64,000 bases of DNA from Sysuimicrobium calidum (GCA_031459935.1 JAVKHN010000002.1:1-64000); one strand, 5' to 3'. Positions 8,940-18,066 are shown, counted from the stretch's first letter. The notes: generated by a model from the sequence alone, not told the origin. Program-made: numbers and translations.

Positions 8940-10249
8940 GCAAGGAGAAATTCGACGCCATCGTGGTGGGTGCGGGCCCTGCGGGCGCCGCGGCCGCCAT
9001 CACCATGGCTCGGGCTGGCCTCTCCGTGGTGCTCCTGGAGCGCGGGGAGTACCCGGGTGCCAAAAACGTGATGGGTGGGGTCATGTACGGCCGCATGGTG
9101 GCGGACGTGGTCCCGGAGTTCTGGAAGCTGGACGCCCCCATAGAGCGCGTGGTGGTGGAGGAGCGGGTGTGGATCACCACGGAGGAAGGGGTGGTCTCCC
9201 TCGGTCACCGCAACCCGCGCCAGGCCTACCACCCGGACGGGTGCCCGAACGCCTTCACTGTGCTCCGGGCGCGGTGGGATCGGTGGTTTGCAGCCCGGGC
9301 GGAGGAGGCGGGGGCGCTGCTGGTTCCACAGACGGTGGCGGAGGATGTGCTCTGGCAGGACGATCGGATCGTGGGCGTACGCACGGGCCGGGAGGAAGGG
9401 GATCTCTACGCGGATGTGGTGGTGATCGCGGACGGGGTGAATTCCTTCCTCGCGCAGCGGGCCAGGTTGCGCGACCATCCCGTTTCCCCGCACCACCTGG
9501 CTCTGGGGGTGAAGGAGGTCATCGGACTTCCCGCGGAGGTCATCGAGAGCCGGTTCAATCTGGAGCCGGGACAGGGAGTCACCATCGAGCTCTATGGGGC
9601 CGTCACGGACGGGATGTCCGGCTACGGCTTCCTGTACACGAACCGTGACTCCCTCTCCGTGGGCGTGGGCGTTCTGGTGAGCCACCTCATGCGAACCCGT
9701 CGTACCCCCGATGAGCTGTTGGAGCGGCTCAAGCAGCACCCCGCGGTCCGGCCGCTGCTCGCGGGGGGGGAGGTGCTGGAGTATGCGGCGCACGCCATCC
9801 CGGAGGGGGGGTATGAGGCCATGCCGAAGCTGTTCGGCAACGGGGTGCTCATCGCGGGCGACGCCGCGATGATGGTGAACGGACTGCACCGGGAGGGCAG
9901 CAACCTGGCCATGGCCGCCGGCCGCATGGCGGGGGAGACGGTGATCGAAGCCAAGCGGCGGGGAGACTTCAGCGCACGCACCCTCGCCCTGTACGAGGCG
10001 AAGCTGCGGGAATCGTTCGTGCTGCAGGATCTCGTGAAGTACCGTCATCTGCCGGAACTGGCGGACCGCCGACCCGATCTCTTCCGAATCTACCCGGAGC
10101 TCGTACACGACGCGGTGCACGAGATGCTCACCGTGGATGGATCGCCCAAGCGCACCAAGCAGCGCAAGATCTGGCGGGAGATCATCCGCCGACGCAGGCC
10201 TTTGCAGCTGCTCCGGGACCTGTACGAAATCTGGCGGGCGGTGCGCTGA
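8936..10249 (+). CDS. fixC: FAD-dependent oxidoreductase, FixC / ETF:quinone oxidoreductase type
   Basis: Flavoprotein expected to take electrons from an electron-transfer flavoprotein and pass them to quinone together with a FixX ferredoxin at the membrane. 437 residues from the ATG overlapping the nuoN stop. The N-terminal dinucleotide-binding motif is IVVGAGPAGAAAAITMARAG, followed by ERGEYPGAKNVMGG as in FixC/ETF-QO. A second FAD segment, GNGVLIAGDAAMMVNGLHREG, lies near residue 305. fixX follows 14 nt later. No etfA/etfB is seen here, so the donor is encoded elsewhere. The exact electron donor is inferred. Confidence 0.88.
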   Translation: MSKEKFDAIVVGAGPAGAAAAITMARAGLSVVLLERGEYPGAKNVMGGVMYGRMVADVVPEFWKLDAPIERVVVEERVWITTEEGVVSLGHRNPRQAYHPDGCPNAFTVLRARWDRWFAARAEEAGALLVPQTVAEDVLWQDDRIVGVRTGREEGDLYADVVVIADGVNSFLAQRARLRDHPVSPHHLALGVKEVIGLPAEVIESRFNLEPGQGVTIELYGAVTDGMSGYGFLYTNRDSLSVGVGVLVSHLMRTRRTPDELLERLKQHPAVRPLLAGGEVLEYAAHAIPEGGYEAMPKLFGNGVLIAGDAAMMVNGLHREGSNLAMAAGRMAGETVIEAKRRGDFSARTLALYEAKLRESFVLQDLVKYRHLPELADRRPDLFRIYPELVHDAVHEMLTVDGSPKRTKQRKIWREIIRRRRPLQLLRDLYEIWRAVR

Positions 10250-10263
10250 AGGGAGGCGGGAGG

Positions 10264-10554
10264 GTGAGACTCGAAGAGAAGCTGTACCTGCTGCGGTGGA
10301 AACATGACAGGCAGAGCCACATCGCCATCACGGATCCCACCACCTGTCTGGAGCGGTGCGGAAAGACCTGGGGTCGCCCCTGCACCACCTTCTGCCCGGC
10401 TCGGGTGTACGAGTGGGATCCCTCGGAGAGCCGCATCGTGATCTATTACGAGAACTGCGTGGAGTGTACCACCTGTCTGGTGGGCTGTCCGTACCGGGTC
10501 ATTGACTGGCGGCTGCCCCGGGGCGGGTTCGGGATCCAGTACCGCTACGGCTAG
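10264..10554 (+). CDS. fixX: Ferredoxin-like protein FixX
   Basis: Small iron-sulphur partner of FixC. 96 residues, GTG start. The pattern fits FixX: an N-terminal half with PCTTFCPARVYEW, then YENCVECTTCLVGCPYRVIDW and the typical terminal GGFGIQYRYG. The second block supplies the [4Fe-4S] cysteines. Last gene of the nuo-fix transcript; a hairpin follows before the lipid kinase. Confidence 0.92.
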   Translation: MRLEEKLYLLRWKHDRQSHIAITDPTTCLERCGKTWGRPCTTFCPARVYEWDPSESRIVIYYENCVECTTCLVGCPYRVIDWRLPRGGFGIQYRYG

Positions 10555-10592
10555 CCACTCGGGAGGAATTTTCCAACATTTGGGGAAATTCC

Positions 10593-11549
10593 TTGGCCGT
10601 GAAGGTACTTGCCATCATCAATCCCGTTGCGGGCCGGGGTCGGGCCCGGAAGCTGTGGCCGCGGCTGCGGGCCCACTTCGTGCAGGCGGGCTGGTCCGTG
10701 GAGGAGGTGTACTCCACGGGGAGGGGACACGCGGTGGAGCTGGCGGCCTCCGCTCTGGACTGCGACGGGATCCTGGCGGTGGGAGGGGATGGAACCTGTA
10801 ACGAGGTGGCGAACGGTCTGTTGCGGGCCTCCAGCGCCCCTGCCCGGTTCCTGGCTCCCCTCCCGGTGGGGACGGCCAATGACTTCGCCACCTGCATGGG
10901 AGTTCCTGGAGAGCCTGAGGCTGCAGCCCGGGCCCTGGTGGGTGGCCGCCTCCGCCGAATCGACGTGGGGTGGGTGAACGGTCGGTTCTTCCTCACCATT
11001 GCGGGATGCGGCTTCGATGCGGAGGTGGCCCGCCGGGTCAACCAGTGGCCGAAGCTGCTGGGCGGGAAGGGGATGTACGTGGCGGGGATCTTCCACCAGC
11101 TCGCCGCCTTCCGCCCCGTGCGCATGGAGATCTCCATGGACCAGCGGGTGTGGATCCAGCCCACCTTCATGCTGGCCGCGGGAAACCTCCCCTGCTACGC
11201 GGGGGGGTTGCGCATGTGCCCGGAAGCGCGCCCCGACGACGGGTGGCTGGAGGTGGTGCTCGTCCGGGAGGTGAGCCGGGTCGAGGTGGTGCGACTGCTT
11301 CCGCGCCTCCTGGATGGCTCTCATGTGAGACATCCGAAGGTCGAGGTAATGCGGGCCAAGGAGGTGGAGGTGCGCAGCATAATACCGGTGGCCGTCCATG
11401 CGGACGGTGAGTTCGTAGGCACCACCCCCGCCCGGTTCACGATTCACCCCCAGACCCTGGAGGTGCTCCTCCCTGTCTCCGTGGCGGAGCGGGTACCCCT
11501 CCGCGCGGCGCAGCCCGCGCGTGTGGCGTTCATCCGGGGCCGAAGCTAA
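10593..11549 (+). CDS. Diacylglycerol/lipid kinase family protein
   Basis: Soluble lipid kinase of the DgkB/YegS family, phosphorylating diacylglycerol or a related lipid. 318 residues. Family motifs are IINPVAGRGRARKLW at the N-terminus, the nucleotide-binding GGDGTCNEVANGL near residue 65 and PVGTANDFA near 95. The start is a TTG at 10593; a GTG at 10599 is an alternative. A GC/AT hairpin (arms 10565-10574 and 10583-10592) sits directly before the start and may affect initiation. The 3' end overlaps the convergent dehydrogenase gene by 20 bp. Confidence 0.88.
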   Translation: MAVKVLAIINPVAGRGRARKLWPRLRAHFVQAGWSVEEVYSTGRGHAVELAASALDCDGILAVGGDGTCNEVANGLLRASSAPARFLAPLPVGTANDFATCMGVPGEPEAAARALVGGRLRRIDVGWVNGRFFLTIAGCGFDAEVARRVNQWPKLLGGKGMYVAGIFHQLAAFRPVRMEISMDQRVWIQPTFMLAAGNLPCYAGGLRMCPEARPDDGWLEVVLVREVSRVEVVRLLPRLLDGSHVRHPKVEVMRAKEVEVRSIIPVAVHADGEFVGTTPARFTIHPQTLEVLLPVSVAERVPLRAAQPARVAFIRGRS

Positions 11550-12762
11550 AGGCCACCTTGAAGGCGGCGGTTTCCGCCTTGGCCATGGCCACCCGGAACG
11601 CCTGAGGGAACTGCTCCAGGGGAAAGGTGTGGGTGACCAGGAAACCGAGGTCCACCTGGCCTGTTGCCATCCACTCCAGGACGATCTCCAGGGTACGGCG
11701 GCGCTGCCCGTCCCAGAGTTCCCAGGCGTAGGTGTAGCTGCCCAGTACCCGCAGCTCCTTCAACCACAGGGGCGTCCAGTCCACGATCCGGGGAACGGCC
11801 GGCAGGCCGAGGGGGACCACGGTGCCGCCGGGCCGTGCGAGCCGCAGGGCGTCGTCCAGGGCCTGCTCGGTGCCCGTGCACTCCGCGACCCAATCCGCGC
11901 CCCCGCCCACGAGGACGCGCCTGCCGAGCATGGGCCGCACTAGACGGCCGTCTGTGAGCTCCGCCACCGCCTCGTAGTGTCGGTCCCCCCGACCCACGGA
12001 CACCGTATGGTCGGCCCCCAGCCGCTTGGAAACCTCCGCCTGGAAAGGGTACTTGGCGAGCAGGATCACCCGGGCGCGGCTCTGCATCGCCCGCAGGCTT
12101 GCCACCACCAGCTGCCCGATGATCCCCCCCCCGATCACCAGCACCGTGTGGTCGTCCTGAGGAGGGTACCGCAGGAGCGGGTGGAGGGCGGAGGCCATGG
12201 GTTCGATGAGGAGGGCGTTCTCGTCACTCACGGAGTCCGGGAGGGGGAAGACCTGGGACCGGTGGGCCACGAAGAACTCCCCCCAGCTCCCGCCCGTGTC
12301 CCGGCAGGCACCGATCAGAAGCCCGGGTGCGAGCGTACCCTCTCTGGTACGCTCGCACAGGTGGTAATCCCCGCGGCTGCAGAACCGGCAGGGTCTGATC
12401 TCCCGGGCGGCGCACGGGAGAGTGGGTTCCACCACCACCCGCTGGCCAGGTTCCACCTCCCGTACCGCGGTCCCCACCTCCGCTACGGTGCCCACGTTCT
12501 CATGGCCCGGTACGAAGGGGAAGGAGGTGAAGGCGGAGGCATAAGGACTCGTGTCCAGCCGGAGCAGGTGCAGGTCTGACCCGCAGATCCCTCCCAGGCG
12601 GGTACGCACCTTGATCCACTCGGGGCCGGGCAACCGGGGTTCCGGAACCTCCCGGAGGGACAGCGGGGAGAGGGCGCTCCAGTAGGCCCGGCGGGCAAGC
12701 CTCCCCAGGATCCGGGTGGCCAGGTAGCGGGGGATGGTGGGGTGGAAGACCAGGGCGCGCAC
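11530..12762 (-). CDS. Zinc-dependent alcohol dehydrogenase family protein
   Basis: Medium-chain NAD(P)-dependent dehydrogenase. 410 residues, GTG start. Catalytic-zinc motifs are GGICGSDLH near residue 57 and FVPGHENVG near 82. The structural-zinc loop is intact (C-x7-C-x2-C-x7-C in the segment starting CAAREIRPC). The nucleotide-binding segment is VLVIGGGIIGQLVVASL. The substrate is unknown; the overall pattern resembles threonine/sorbitol dehydrogenase relatives. It follows the aldolase-like gene on the same strand with 3 nt between, so the two probably act on related carbon compounds. Confidence 0.85.
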   Translation of the reverse strand: MRALVFHPTIPRYLATRILGRLARRAYWSALSPLSLREVPEPRLPGPEWIKVRTRLGGICGSDLHLLRLDTSPYASAFTSFPFVPGHENVGTVAEVGTAVREVEPGQRVVVEPTLPCAAREIRPCRFCSRGDYHLCERTREGTLAPGLLIGACRDTGGSWGEFFVAHRSQVFPLPDSVSDENALLIEPMASALHPLLRYPPQDDHTVLVIGGGIIGQLVVASLRAMQSRARVILLAKYPFQAEVSKRLGADHTVSVGRGDRHYEAVAELTDGRLVRPMLGRRVLVGGGADWVAECTGTEQALDDALRLARPGGTVVPLGLPAVPRIVDWTPLWLKELRVLGSYTYAWELWDGQRRRTLEIVLEWMATGQVDLGFLVTHTFPLEQFPQAFRVAMAKAETAAFKVAFSFGPG

Positions 12763-12765
12763 GCC

Positions 12766-13845
12766 TCAGGTCATGGGGACCTGTCGGATGATGTCCCGCT
12801 CCAGCCGCTCCAGAATGTCCTCGAGATCCGGACCCGTCACCGTAATCCCGTGGTTCTTGAGCCCCACCACGGCCCGGGTCGGATCCGGAGCCTGCCGTAC
12901 CAGCTCCGCCACGGCTTTCGCGAGCTGCAGGGTCCCGCAGGGGTAGTTGATCTCCGTGGAGGGGATCCCCCGCATCCAGGCGTGCACGTGGATGATGGCG
13001 CCCACGGAGGGGTGCTCCGTGTAGATCATCCAGTGCTCGATAGCATCCACGGAGACACGTCGGGGCTGGATGTGGGGTGGGACGCTCAGGAGGATCCGGT
13101 TCCGCACGGGATCGTAGCCCTTCACGAGGAGGATGTCCCGTCCGATGACCCGGAGGTCTGCCTTGTTCACCCCGCTGGCGCTCATCCAGAAGCGGGTGGC
13201 GTCCTTGCGCACGCTGAGGTTGCCGTAGCTGAGGCCACCGATGCCGTACAGGCGCTGCACGTGTCGGAGGTCGCGGGGGCTCAGGAGTTCCTCGATGGGG
13301 AAGGGGGAGGGTAGGAGCTGCAAAGCGTCCAGACGGCGGCCGGCCTCCGCAAGCTTGCGGGTGAGCGCATCCCCTTCCCACAGCTCCTCCGGCAGGTCCG
13401 GGTGGAATTCGTTGTCGATCACCAGCTGGCTCGTGGCCAGCGGATACAGCCGATCATACACGCGTTCGAAATACGCTTCCCCCTCCCCGCGGACCTCGTA
13501 CCGGCCCTGCTCCAGGGTGACGAAGTACGTGCGCCATCCCTCTCCCTCCGGCACGAGGTAGATCACCAGGTTCGCCAGAGACCGGACGAGGAGAGGGTAG
13601 GCAGCCCGCAGGACGTCCTCCACGCCCGGAGCGCCAAGGGCCACGGACACCACGAAGGTGGCCTTGGCGCGTCGGCGGTACGGGCGGGGGCGCTCGGGAT
13701 CGATGAAGTTGAACACCATCCGGAGATCCCGTCCCCGGTCCTCCACGTACTGGTGCCCGTGAGCCTCCAGCGTTCCCCGCAGGCCCTCCGCGAACCGACA
13801 CAGGATGGGATGCGCTTCGTAGGATCCGACGAACGTGAAGTTCAT
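12766..13845 (-). CDS. Class II aldolase/adducin domain protein with extra N-terminal domain
   Basis: 359 residues. The C-terminal half (about 190-359) is a class II aldolase/adducin fold: SYGNLSVRKD, then IIHVHAWMRG with the zinc histidines and VVGLKNHGITVTG with the third. Members are aldolases, dehydratases or epimerases acting on sugar phosphates or hydroxy-acids. The N-terminal 170-180 residues are not part of that fold and I do not recognise them. ATG at 13845 overlaps the lgt stop (ATGA), and the dehydrogenase gene follows 3 nt later. Substrate not determinable from sequence. Confidence 0.8.
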   Translation of the reverse strand: MNFTFVGSYEAHPILCRFAEGLRGTLEAHGHQYVEDRGRDLRMVFNFIDPERPRPYRRRAKATFVVSVALGAPGVEDVLRAAYPLLVRSLANLVIYLVPEGEGWRTYFVTLEQGRYEVRGEGEAYFERVYDRLYPLATSQLVIDNEFHPDLPEELWEGDALTRKLAEAGRRLDALQLLPSPFPIEELLSPRDLRHVQRLYGIGGLSYGNLSVRKDATRFWMSASGVNKADLRVIGRDILLVKGYDPVRNRILLSVPPHIQPRRVSVDAIEHWMIYTEHPSVGAIIHVHAWMRGIPSTEINYPCGTLQLAKAVAELVRQAPDPTRAVVGLKNHGITVTGPDLEDILERLERDIIRQVPMT

Positions 13846-14630
13846 CCTTCTCTCCCCCGTGCCGTTGGAGTTTCCCCCTCCGGTGTTCCTCCCGACCCGG
13901 CGGGAACCCGATGGCTGATGAGCACGTACACCCCGAAGGCGAGGAGCACGAGAGCTGCCAGCTGGCCCAGGGTCAAAAACCCGATCACGCGATCGTGGGA
14001 ACGCAGCAGGTCCAAAAGGAAGCGTACACCGGAGAGGAAGACCATGGTCTTCCAGAACACCTGTCCGGGATACCGACGACGGTCTGTCCAATGGAGGACA
14101 AGTCCGAACAGCACCGCGGAGGTGAGCATCTCGTAGAGCTGCAGGGGATGCCGGGGACCATCCGGGGCCGTGGGGAAGACCACCCCCCAGGGCAGGGAGG
14201 TCCGGTCCCCATACAGTTCTCCGTTCATGAAGTTTCCGAACCGTACCAGCAGGTTCGCCAGGGGAATCCACACCGAGCACAGGTCCGTGAAGGACCAGAG
14301 GGAAATTCCCTCTCGCCGTTGCAGCCACCAAGCGTACACAAGCCCCGCCACGATGGCCCCGTGGGATGCAAGACCCCCGTGGTCTATGCGGACGATCTCC
14401 AGGGGATTGGCGAGGAAGGGAGCGGGATGGGAGACCACGTAACCCAGCCGCGCGCCCACGAACAGCCAGAGGATGAAGGGGATCCCGTGTCGATCTACCA
14501 CCTCCGAGGGAATGCCGAAACGGGGCGCCATCCGGCCGCTGAGCCAGAGGCCCAGAAGGATGGCGAGGGCCATCATCGCGCCGTACCAGCGGATGATAAC
14601 CGGTCCGATCTGCACCAGCACGGGATCCAT
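13842..14630 (-). CDS. lgt: Phosphatidylglycerol--prolipoprotein diacylglyceryl transferase
   Basis: Membrane enzyme that transfers diacylglycerol to the lipobox cysteine of prelipoproteins. 262 residues from the ATG at 14630 (MDPVLVQIG); an ATG at 14642 adds four residues, and the longer open frame to 14738 has no support. Signatures are IDHGGLASHGAIVAG and LLVRFGNFMNGELYGD, the latter with the conserved Arg/Asn/Glu, plus seven hydrophobic segments. First gene of a three-gene minus-strand operon. Confidence 0.95.
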   Translation of the reverse strand: MDPVLVQIGPVIIRWYGAMMALAILLGLWLSGRMAPRFGIPSEVVDRHGIPFILWLFVGARLGYVVSHPAPFLANPLEIVRIDHGGLASHGAIVAGLVYAWWLQRREGISLWSFTDLCSVWIPLANLLVRFGNFMNGELYGDRTSLPWGVVFPTAPDGPRHPLQLYEMLTSAVLFGLVLHWTDRRRYPGQVFWKTMVFLSGVRFLLDLLRSHDRVIGFLTLGQLAALVLLAFGVYVLISHRVPAGSGGTPEGETPTARGREG

Positions 14631-14788
14631 GGCCGCCAACATAATAGCAGACTCTTCCGGTCCTCCATTTGCGGTCTTGTGGTAGACTTCCCGGAGGGAC
14701 CGGCTCAGGGGGCCGGTGGTCTTCAAAGGGATTCCCAAGAGCAGAAGGAACTCCGAGGGCAGGTCGGGTACCTAAGGAAGGGATCTCC

Positions 14789-15967
14789 ATGGAGGAGGTG
14801 AACCGCGTGCGCCGGTTGCGCTGCTTGCTGTGGGCTCTTGGCCTCGCGCTCCTGCTCGGCACGGGGGGGCTGGCCGCCCCCGCGTTTCGGGGACTGGCTC
14901 TCTATACCCCCTATCCGGACCAGATCGTGCGAGCCGGAGAATCCGTTACGCTCACCCTGACGGTCCGAAACTTCGGACTTCCGCCCCAGGTGGTGCGTTT
15001 GGAGGTGACCGAGGTGGCTGCGGGGTGGCGAGCCACGTTCCTCGCGGGCGGCCGGGTGGTGAGCGCGGTGTACGTGCTTCCGGACCAGGAAGCCACGGTG
15101 AGCCTCCGCCTGGATCCCCCCCGCACCGTCCGCTCCGGAACCTTCCGGTTCGGGGTGGCCGCGGTGGGCCAGGACGGGCGAGCGCAGCTCCCCCTCCGCC
15201 TGACCCTCGGACAGGCCCTGCCGCCGCGGATCAGCCTGACCGCGGAACTTCCCACCCTCCGGGGCCCTGCCACCAGCAGCTTCAGATTCCGGGTGACCCT
15301 CCGGAACGACAGCGACCAGGAGCTGCTGGTCCGGCTGGACGCGGAAGCCCCCCGGCGGTTCCAGGTCTCCTTCACCCCCACCATCGGGACCCAGCAGGTC
15401 ACGAGCCTCCCCGTGAAGGCCGGTGAATCCCGGGACCTGGACGTGGAGGTGAACGTCCCCCAGGACATGCCCGCGGGGCGTTATTCGCTCGTGGTCCGTG
15501 CCAGTGCCGCGGGGACAAGCGCCTCCCTGCCGCTCGCGCTGGAGGTCACCGGGCGCCCAGAGCTCTCCATCACCGCGCCGGATGGCCGTCTCTCGGGCCG
15601 GGCGTACGCGGGGCAGGAAACACCGCTCAAGATCCTCGTGAAGAACGACGGGAGCGCTCCCGCCCGCAACGTCACCCTCACCAGCTCCCCGCCTTCCGGG
15701 TGGGACGTGAAGTTCGAACCGGAGCGCATCGAGGAGATCGCGCCCAAGCAGCAGGTGGAGGTTACCGCGCGGGTCCGCCCCTCTCCCCGGGCCATCGCAG
15801 GTGACTACATGGTGACCTTCACCGCGAGCGCGGGGGACGTGTCGAAGTCCGAGGATTTCCGGATCACGGTTCTCACCCGCACCCTGTGGGGTGTGGTGGG
15901 CGTGATCCTCATCGCGGCCGCGCTGCTGGTGGTGGGACAGGCGGTGAGCCGGTACGGACGGCGATGA
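14789..15967 (+). CDS. Secreted NEW3-domain protein with C-terminal membrane anchor
   Basis: 392 residues from the ATG at 14789, preceded by AAGGAAGGG. An N-terminal signal peptide or anchor (LLWALGLALLLGTGGLAAPAF) is followed by three or four immunoglobulin-like beta repeats typical of NEW3/CARDB proteins (VTLTLTVRNFG; VTLRNDSDQELL; LKILVKNDGSAPARNVTL). A C-terminal helix, WGVVGVILIAAALLVVGQAV, anchors it outside the membrane. Its TGA overlaps an ABC ATPase start, and the permease follows. Such triplets probably form an export or envelope-maintenance unit whose substrate is unknown. Confidence 0.85.
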   Translation: MEEVNRVRRLRCLLWALGLALLLGTGGLAAPAFRGLALYTPYPDQIVRAGESVTLTLTVRNFGLPPQVVRLEVTEVAAGWRATFLAGGRVVSAVYVLPDQEATVSLRLDPPRTVRSGTFRFGVAAVGQDGRAQLPLRLTLGQALPPRISLTAELPTLRGPATSSFRFRVTLRNDSDQELLVRLDAEAPRRFQVSFTPTIGTQQVTSLPVKAGESRDLDVEVNVPQDMPAGRYSLVVRASAAGTSASLPLALEVTGRPELSITAPDGRLSGRAYAGQETPLKILVKNDGSAPARNVTLTSSPPSGWDVKFEPERIEEIAPKQQVEVTARVRPSPRAIAGDYMVTFTASAGDVSKSEDFRITVLTRTLWGVVGVILIAAALLVVGQAVSRYGRR

Positions 15968-16902
15968 CGGTCGCCATCGAGACCCAAGGGCTCACCAAGC
16001 ACTACGGCCGGACCGTTGCGGTCCAGGACCTCAACCTGGTGGTCCGGGAAGGGGAGATCTTCGGGCTGTTGGGTCCCAACGGGTCCGGCAAGACCACCAC
16101 CATCCTCATGCTCCTGGGCCTCACGGATCCCACCGCGGGCACCGCCCGGGTCCTGGGGTTCGATCCCACCCGTCAGCCCCTGGAGGTCAAACGGCGGGTG
16201 GGCTACCTCCCGGATTCCGTGGGGTTCTACGACGAGCTCACCGCCTGGGAGAACCTCCGGTACATCGCGAACCTGAACGGGTTGCCTCACCGCGAGGCGA
16301 GGGTCCGCATCGGCGAGGTCCTGGAGCGCATGGGCCTCAGTGATGTGGCGGACCACAAGGTGGGGACCTTCTCCCGCGGCATGCGCCAGCGCCTGGGCCT
16401 GGCCGAGGTCCTGCTTAAGCGGCCCCGGGTGGCCATCCTGGACGAGCCCACCCTGGGCCTGGACCCGGAGGCCGCCATGGAGTTCCTGCACCTGATCCGG
16501 AGCCTGCGGGCGGAGGGGATGTCGATCCTGCTCGCCTCCCACCTGCTCCACCAAGTGCAGGCCATCTGTGACCGCGTGGGCCTGTTCCACAAGGGGCGGA
16601 TGGTCCTGGAGGGTCGCGTGGAGGAGCTGAGCGAGCGGGTGCTGGGCGGATCCTACCGGATCCGCTTGGAGACGCAGGGCGTGGACCTCGCGGGACTGTT
16701 GCGAGATCTTCCGCAAGTGGTCCGGGTGAACCCGGAGGGGGACGGGAGGTTCACCGTGGAGGCACGGGCGGACATCCGGGCGGAGATCGCCCGGCAGGTC
16801 GTGGGGCGGGGGGAGCTTTTGGGGCTGACCCTGGAGCGGCCGGGGCTGGATGAGGTGTACGCCCGGTACTTCCAGGATCTCAGTAGGGAGGGAGGGACAT
16901 GA
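15964..16902 (+). CDS. ABC transporter ATP-binding protein (NosF/CcmA type)
   Basis: ATPase that drives the adjacent permease. 312 residues. Walker A GPNGSGKTTT near residue 38, signature FSRGMRQRLGLAEVL near 137, Walker B VAILDEPTLGLDPE near 155. A C-terminal extension of about 90 residues is common in export-type ATPases of this class. ATG overlaps the stop of the NEW3 gene and its own stop overlaps the permease ATG, so the three are co-translated. Confidence 0.95.
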   Translation: MTVAIETQGLTKHYGRTVAVQDLNLVVREGEIFGLLGPNGSGKTTTILMLLGLTDPTAGTARVLGFDPTRQPLEVKRRVGYLPDSVGFYDELTAWENLRYIANLNGLPHREARVRIGEVLERMGLSDVADHKVGTFSRGMRQRLGLAEVLLKRPRVAILDEPTLGLDPEAAMEFLHLIRSLRAEGMSILLASHLLHQVQAICDRVGLFHKGRMVLEGRVEELSERVLGGSYRIRLETQGVDLAGLLRDLPQVVRVNPEGDGRFTVEARADIRAEIARQVVGRGELLGLTLERPGLDEVYARYFQDLSREGGT

Positions 16903-17891
16903 GCACCGCGGTGAAGGAACGGACCGCGCAGCCGGACCTCCGGCGTGAGGGCTCCCCGTGGACCGGGCTGTGGGCCGTGCTCTACAAGGAGCTGAGCGAC
17001 CACCTCACCGGCATCCGGATGCAGATCCTCGAGGCCCTCATGCTCCTCACCGCGGTGGGGACCGTCTACGCGGCGAGCCAGAGCATCCGGCAGGAGATCG
17101 GGGAGGATCCCTTTGTATTTCTCAAACTCTTCACCACCGCCCGCGATCCCCTTCCCTCCTTCGTGGGATTCCTCAGTTTCCTCGTACCCCTCTCCGCCAT
17201 CGCCCTGGGTTTCGATGCCATCAACGGGGAGCACGCCCGAAGGACCCTGAGCCGGGTACTGGCGCAGCCCATCTACCGGGATGCGCTGCTGCTGGGCAAG
17301 TTCCTGGCAGGGGTGTTCACCCTGGGGATCGTGCTCGTGGGTCTGTGGCTGGTCACCACCGGGATGGGGCTTTTCATCCTCGGGGTCCCTCCGGGGGGGG
17401 AGGAAGTGGCCCGGGGGCTCTGGTTCCTCCTTGCTACCCTGGGGTATGCGGGCGTGTGGCTGGCCCTGTCCATGCTGTTCTCCACGGTCTTCCGACAGCC
17501 CGCCACCTCCGCCCTCACCGCCATCGCGGTGTGGCTGCTGTTCGCGGTGTTCTGGGACATCCTGAGTGCGCTGGTGGCACAGGCGGTGGTGGCGCAGCAG
17601 GCCGGCTACGGTTCGACCGAGCTCGCCCAGGCCAGAATTCACCTGTTGCTGGCCCGGTTCTCCCCCAACACCCTGTATGCGGAGACCATCCTGGCGCTTC
17701 TGAACCCCCAGGTGCGGGCCCTGGGCCCCGTGCTCCTCACGCAGCTGGAGGGGGCGGTACTGGGTACCCCCCTGCCGCTCTCGCAGAGCCTGTTGCTGGT
17801 CTGGCCGCAGATGGTGGCCCTCATCGCGGGCACCATCCTGCTCTTCTGCGCCGCTTACGTCACCTTCCAGCGACAGGAGGTGCGGGCCTAG
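16899..17891 (+). CDS. ABC-2 type permease (NosY-like)
   Basis: Membrane subunit of the ABC exporter. 330 residues with about six hydrophobic helices and the ABC-2 motif region around ALGFDAINGEHARRTLSRVLAQPIYRDALLLGKFLAG, characteristic of NosY/ABC-2 permeases. ATG overlaps the ATPase stop. End of the operon; the promoter of the riboswitch-controlled thrB operon begins 4 nt after the stop. Confidence 0.9.
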   Translation: MSTAVKERTAQPDLRREGSPWTGLWAVLYKELSDHLTGIRMQILEALMLLTAVGTVYAASQSIRQEIGEDPFVFLKLFTTARDPLPSFVGFLSFLVPLSAIALGFDAINGEHARRTLSRVLAQPIYRDALLLGKFLAGVFTLGIVLVGLWLVTTGMGLFILGVPPGGEEVARGLWFLLATLGYAGVWLALSMLFSTVFRQPATSALTAIAVWLLFAVFWDILSALVAQAVVAQQAGYGSTELAQARIHLLLARFSPNTLYAETILALLNPQVRALGPVLLTQLEGAVLGTPLPLSQSLLLVWPQMVALIAGTILLFCAAYVTFQRQEVRA

Positions 17892-17894
17892 TGC

Positions 17895-17923
17895 TTGACA
17901 ACCGCCCGCAGGGCTGGTAGGGT
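17895..17923 (+). promoter_or_regulatory. Sigma-70 type promoter of the thrB-thrC operon
   Basis: TTGACA at 17895-17900, a 17-nt spacer and TAGGGT at 17918-17923. The predicted start near 17930 lies about 20 nt before the SAM-I aptamer, as expected for a riboswitch leader. Confidence 0.75.
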
Positions 17924-17950
17924 ACGCTCAAGCAAAACTCAATATCGGCA

Positions 17951-18056
17951 CCTCATCCAGAGTGGGCGAGGGACGGGCCCGATGACCCCCGGCAACCTGC
18001 CGGTCGTTTGCCGGCAAGGTGCCAACTCCCGCGGAGCCGAGCTCCGAGAGATGAGG
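17951..18056 (+). promoter_or_regulatory. SAM-I (S-box) riboswitch aptamer
   Basis: P1 is closed by CTCATC (17952-17957) and GATGAG (18050-18055). The conserved S-box core is present: CAGAG...GGGCGAGGGACGGGCCC (kink-turn side), GATGA, CCCGGCAACC, then the P3/P4 hairpin region and AAGGTGCCAACTCC. A Rho-independent terminator follows immediately, so SAM binding is expected to stop transcription before thrB. What is unusual is the target: homoserine kinase and a threonine-synthase homologue instead of classical met genes. Confidence 0.95.
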
Positions 18057-18066
18057 GCGCACGGTT

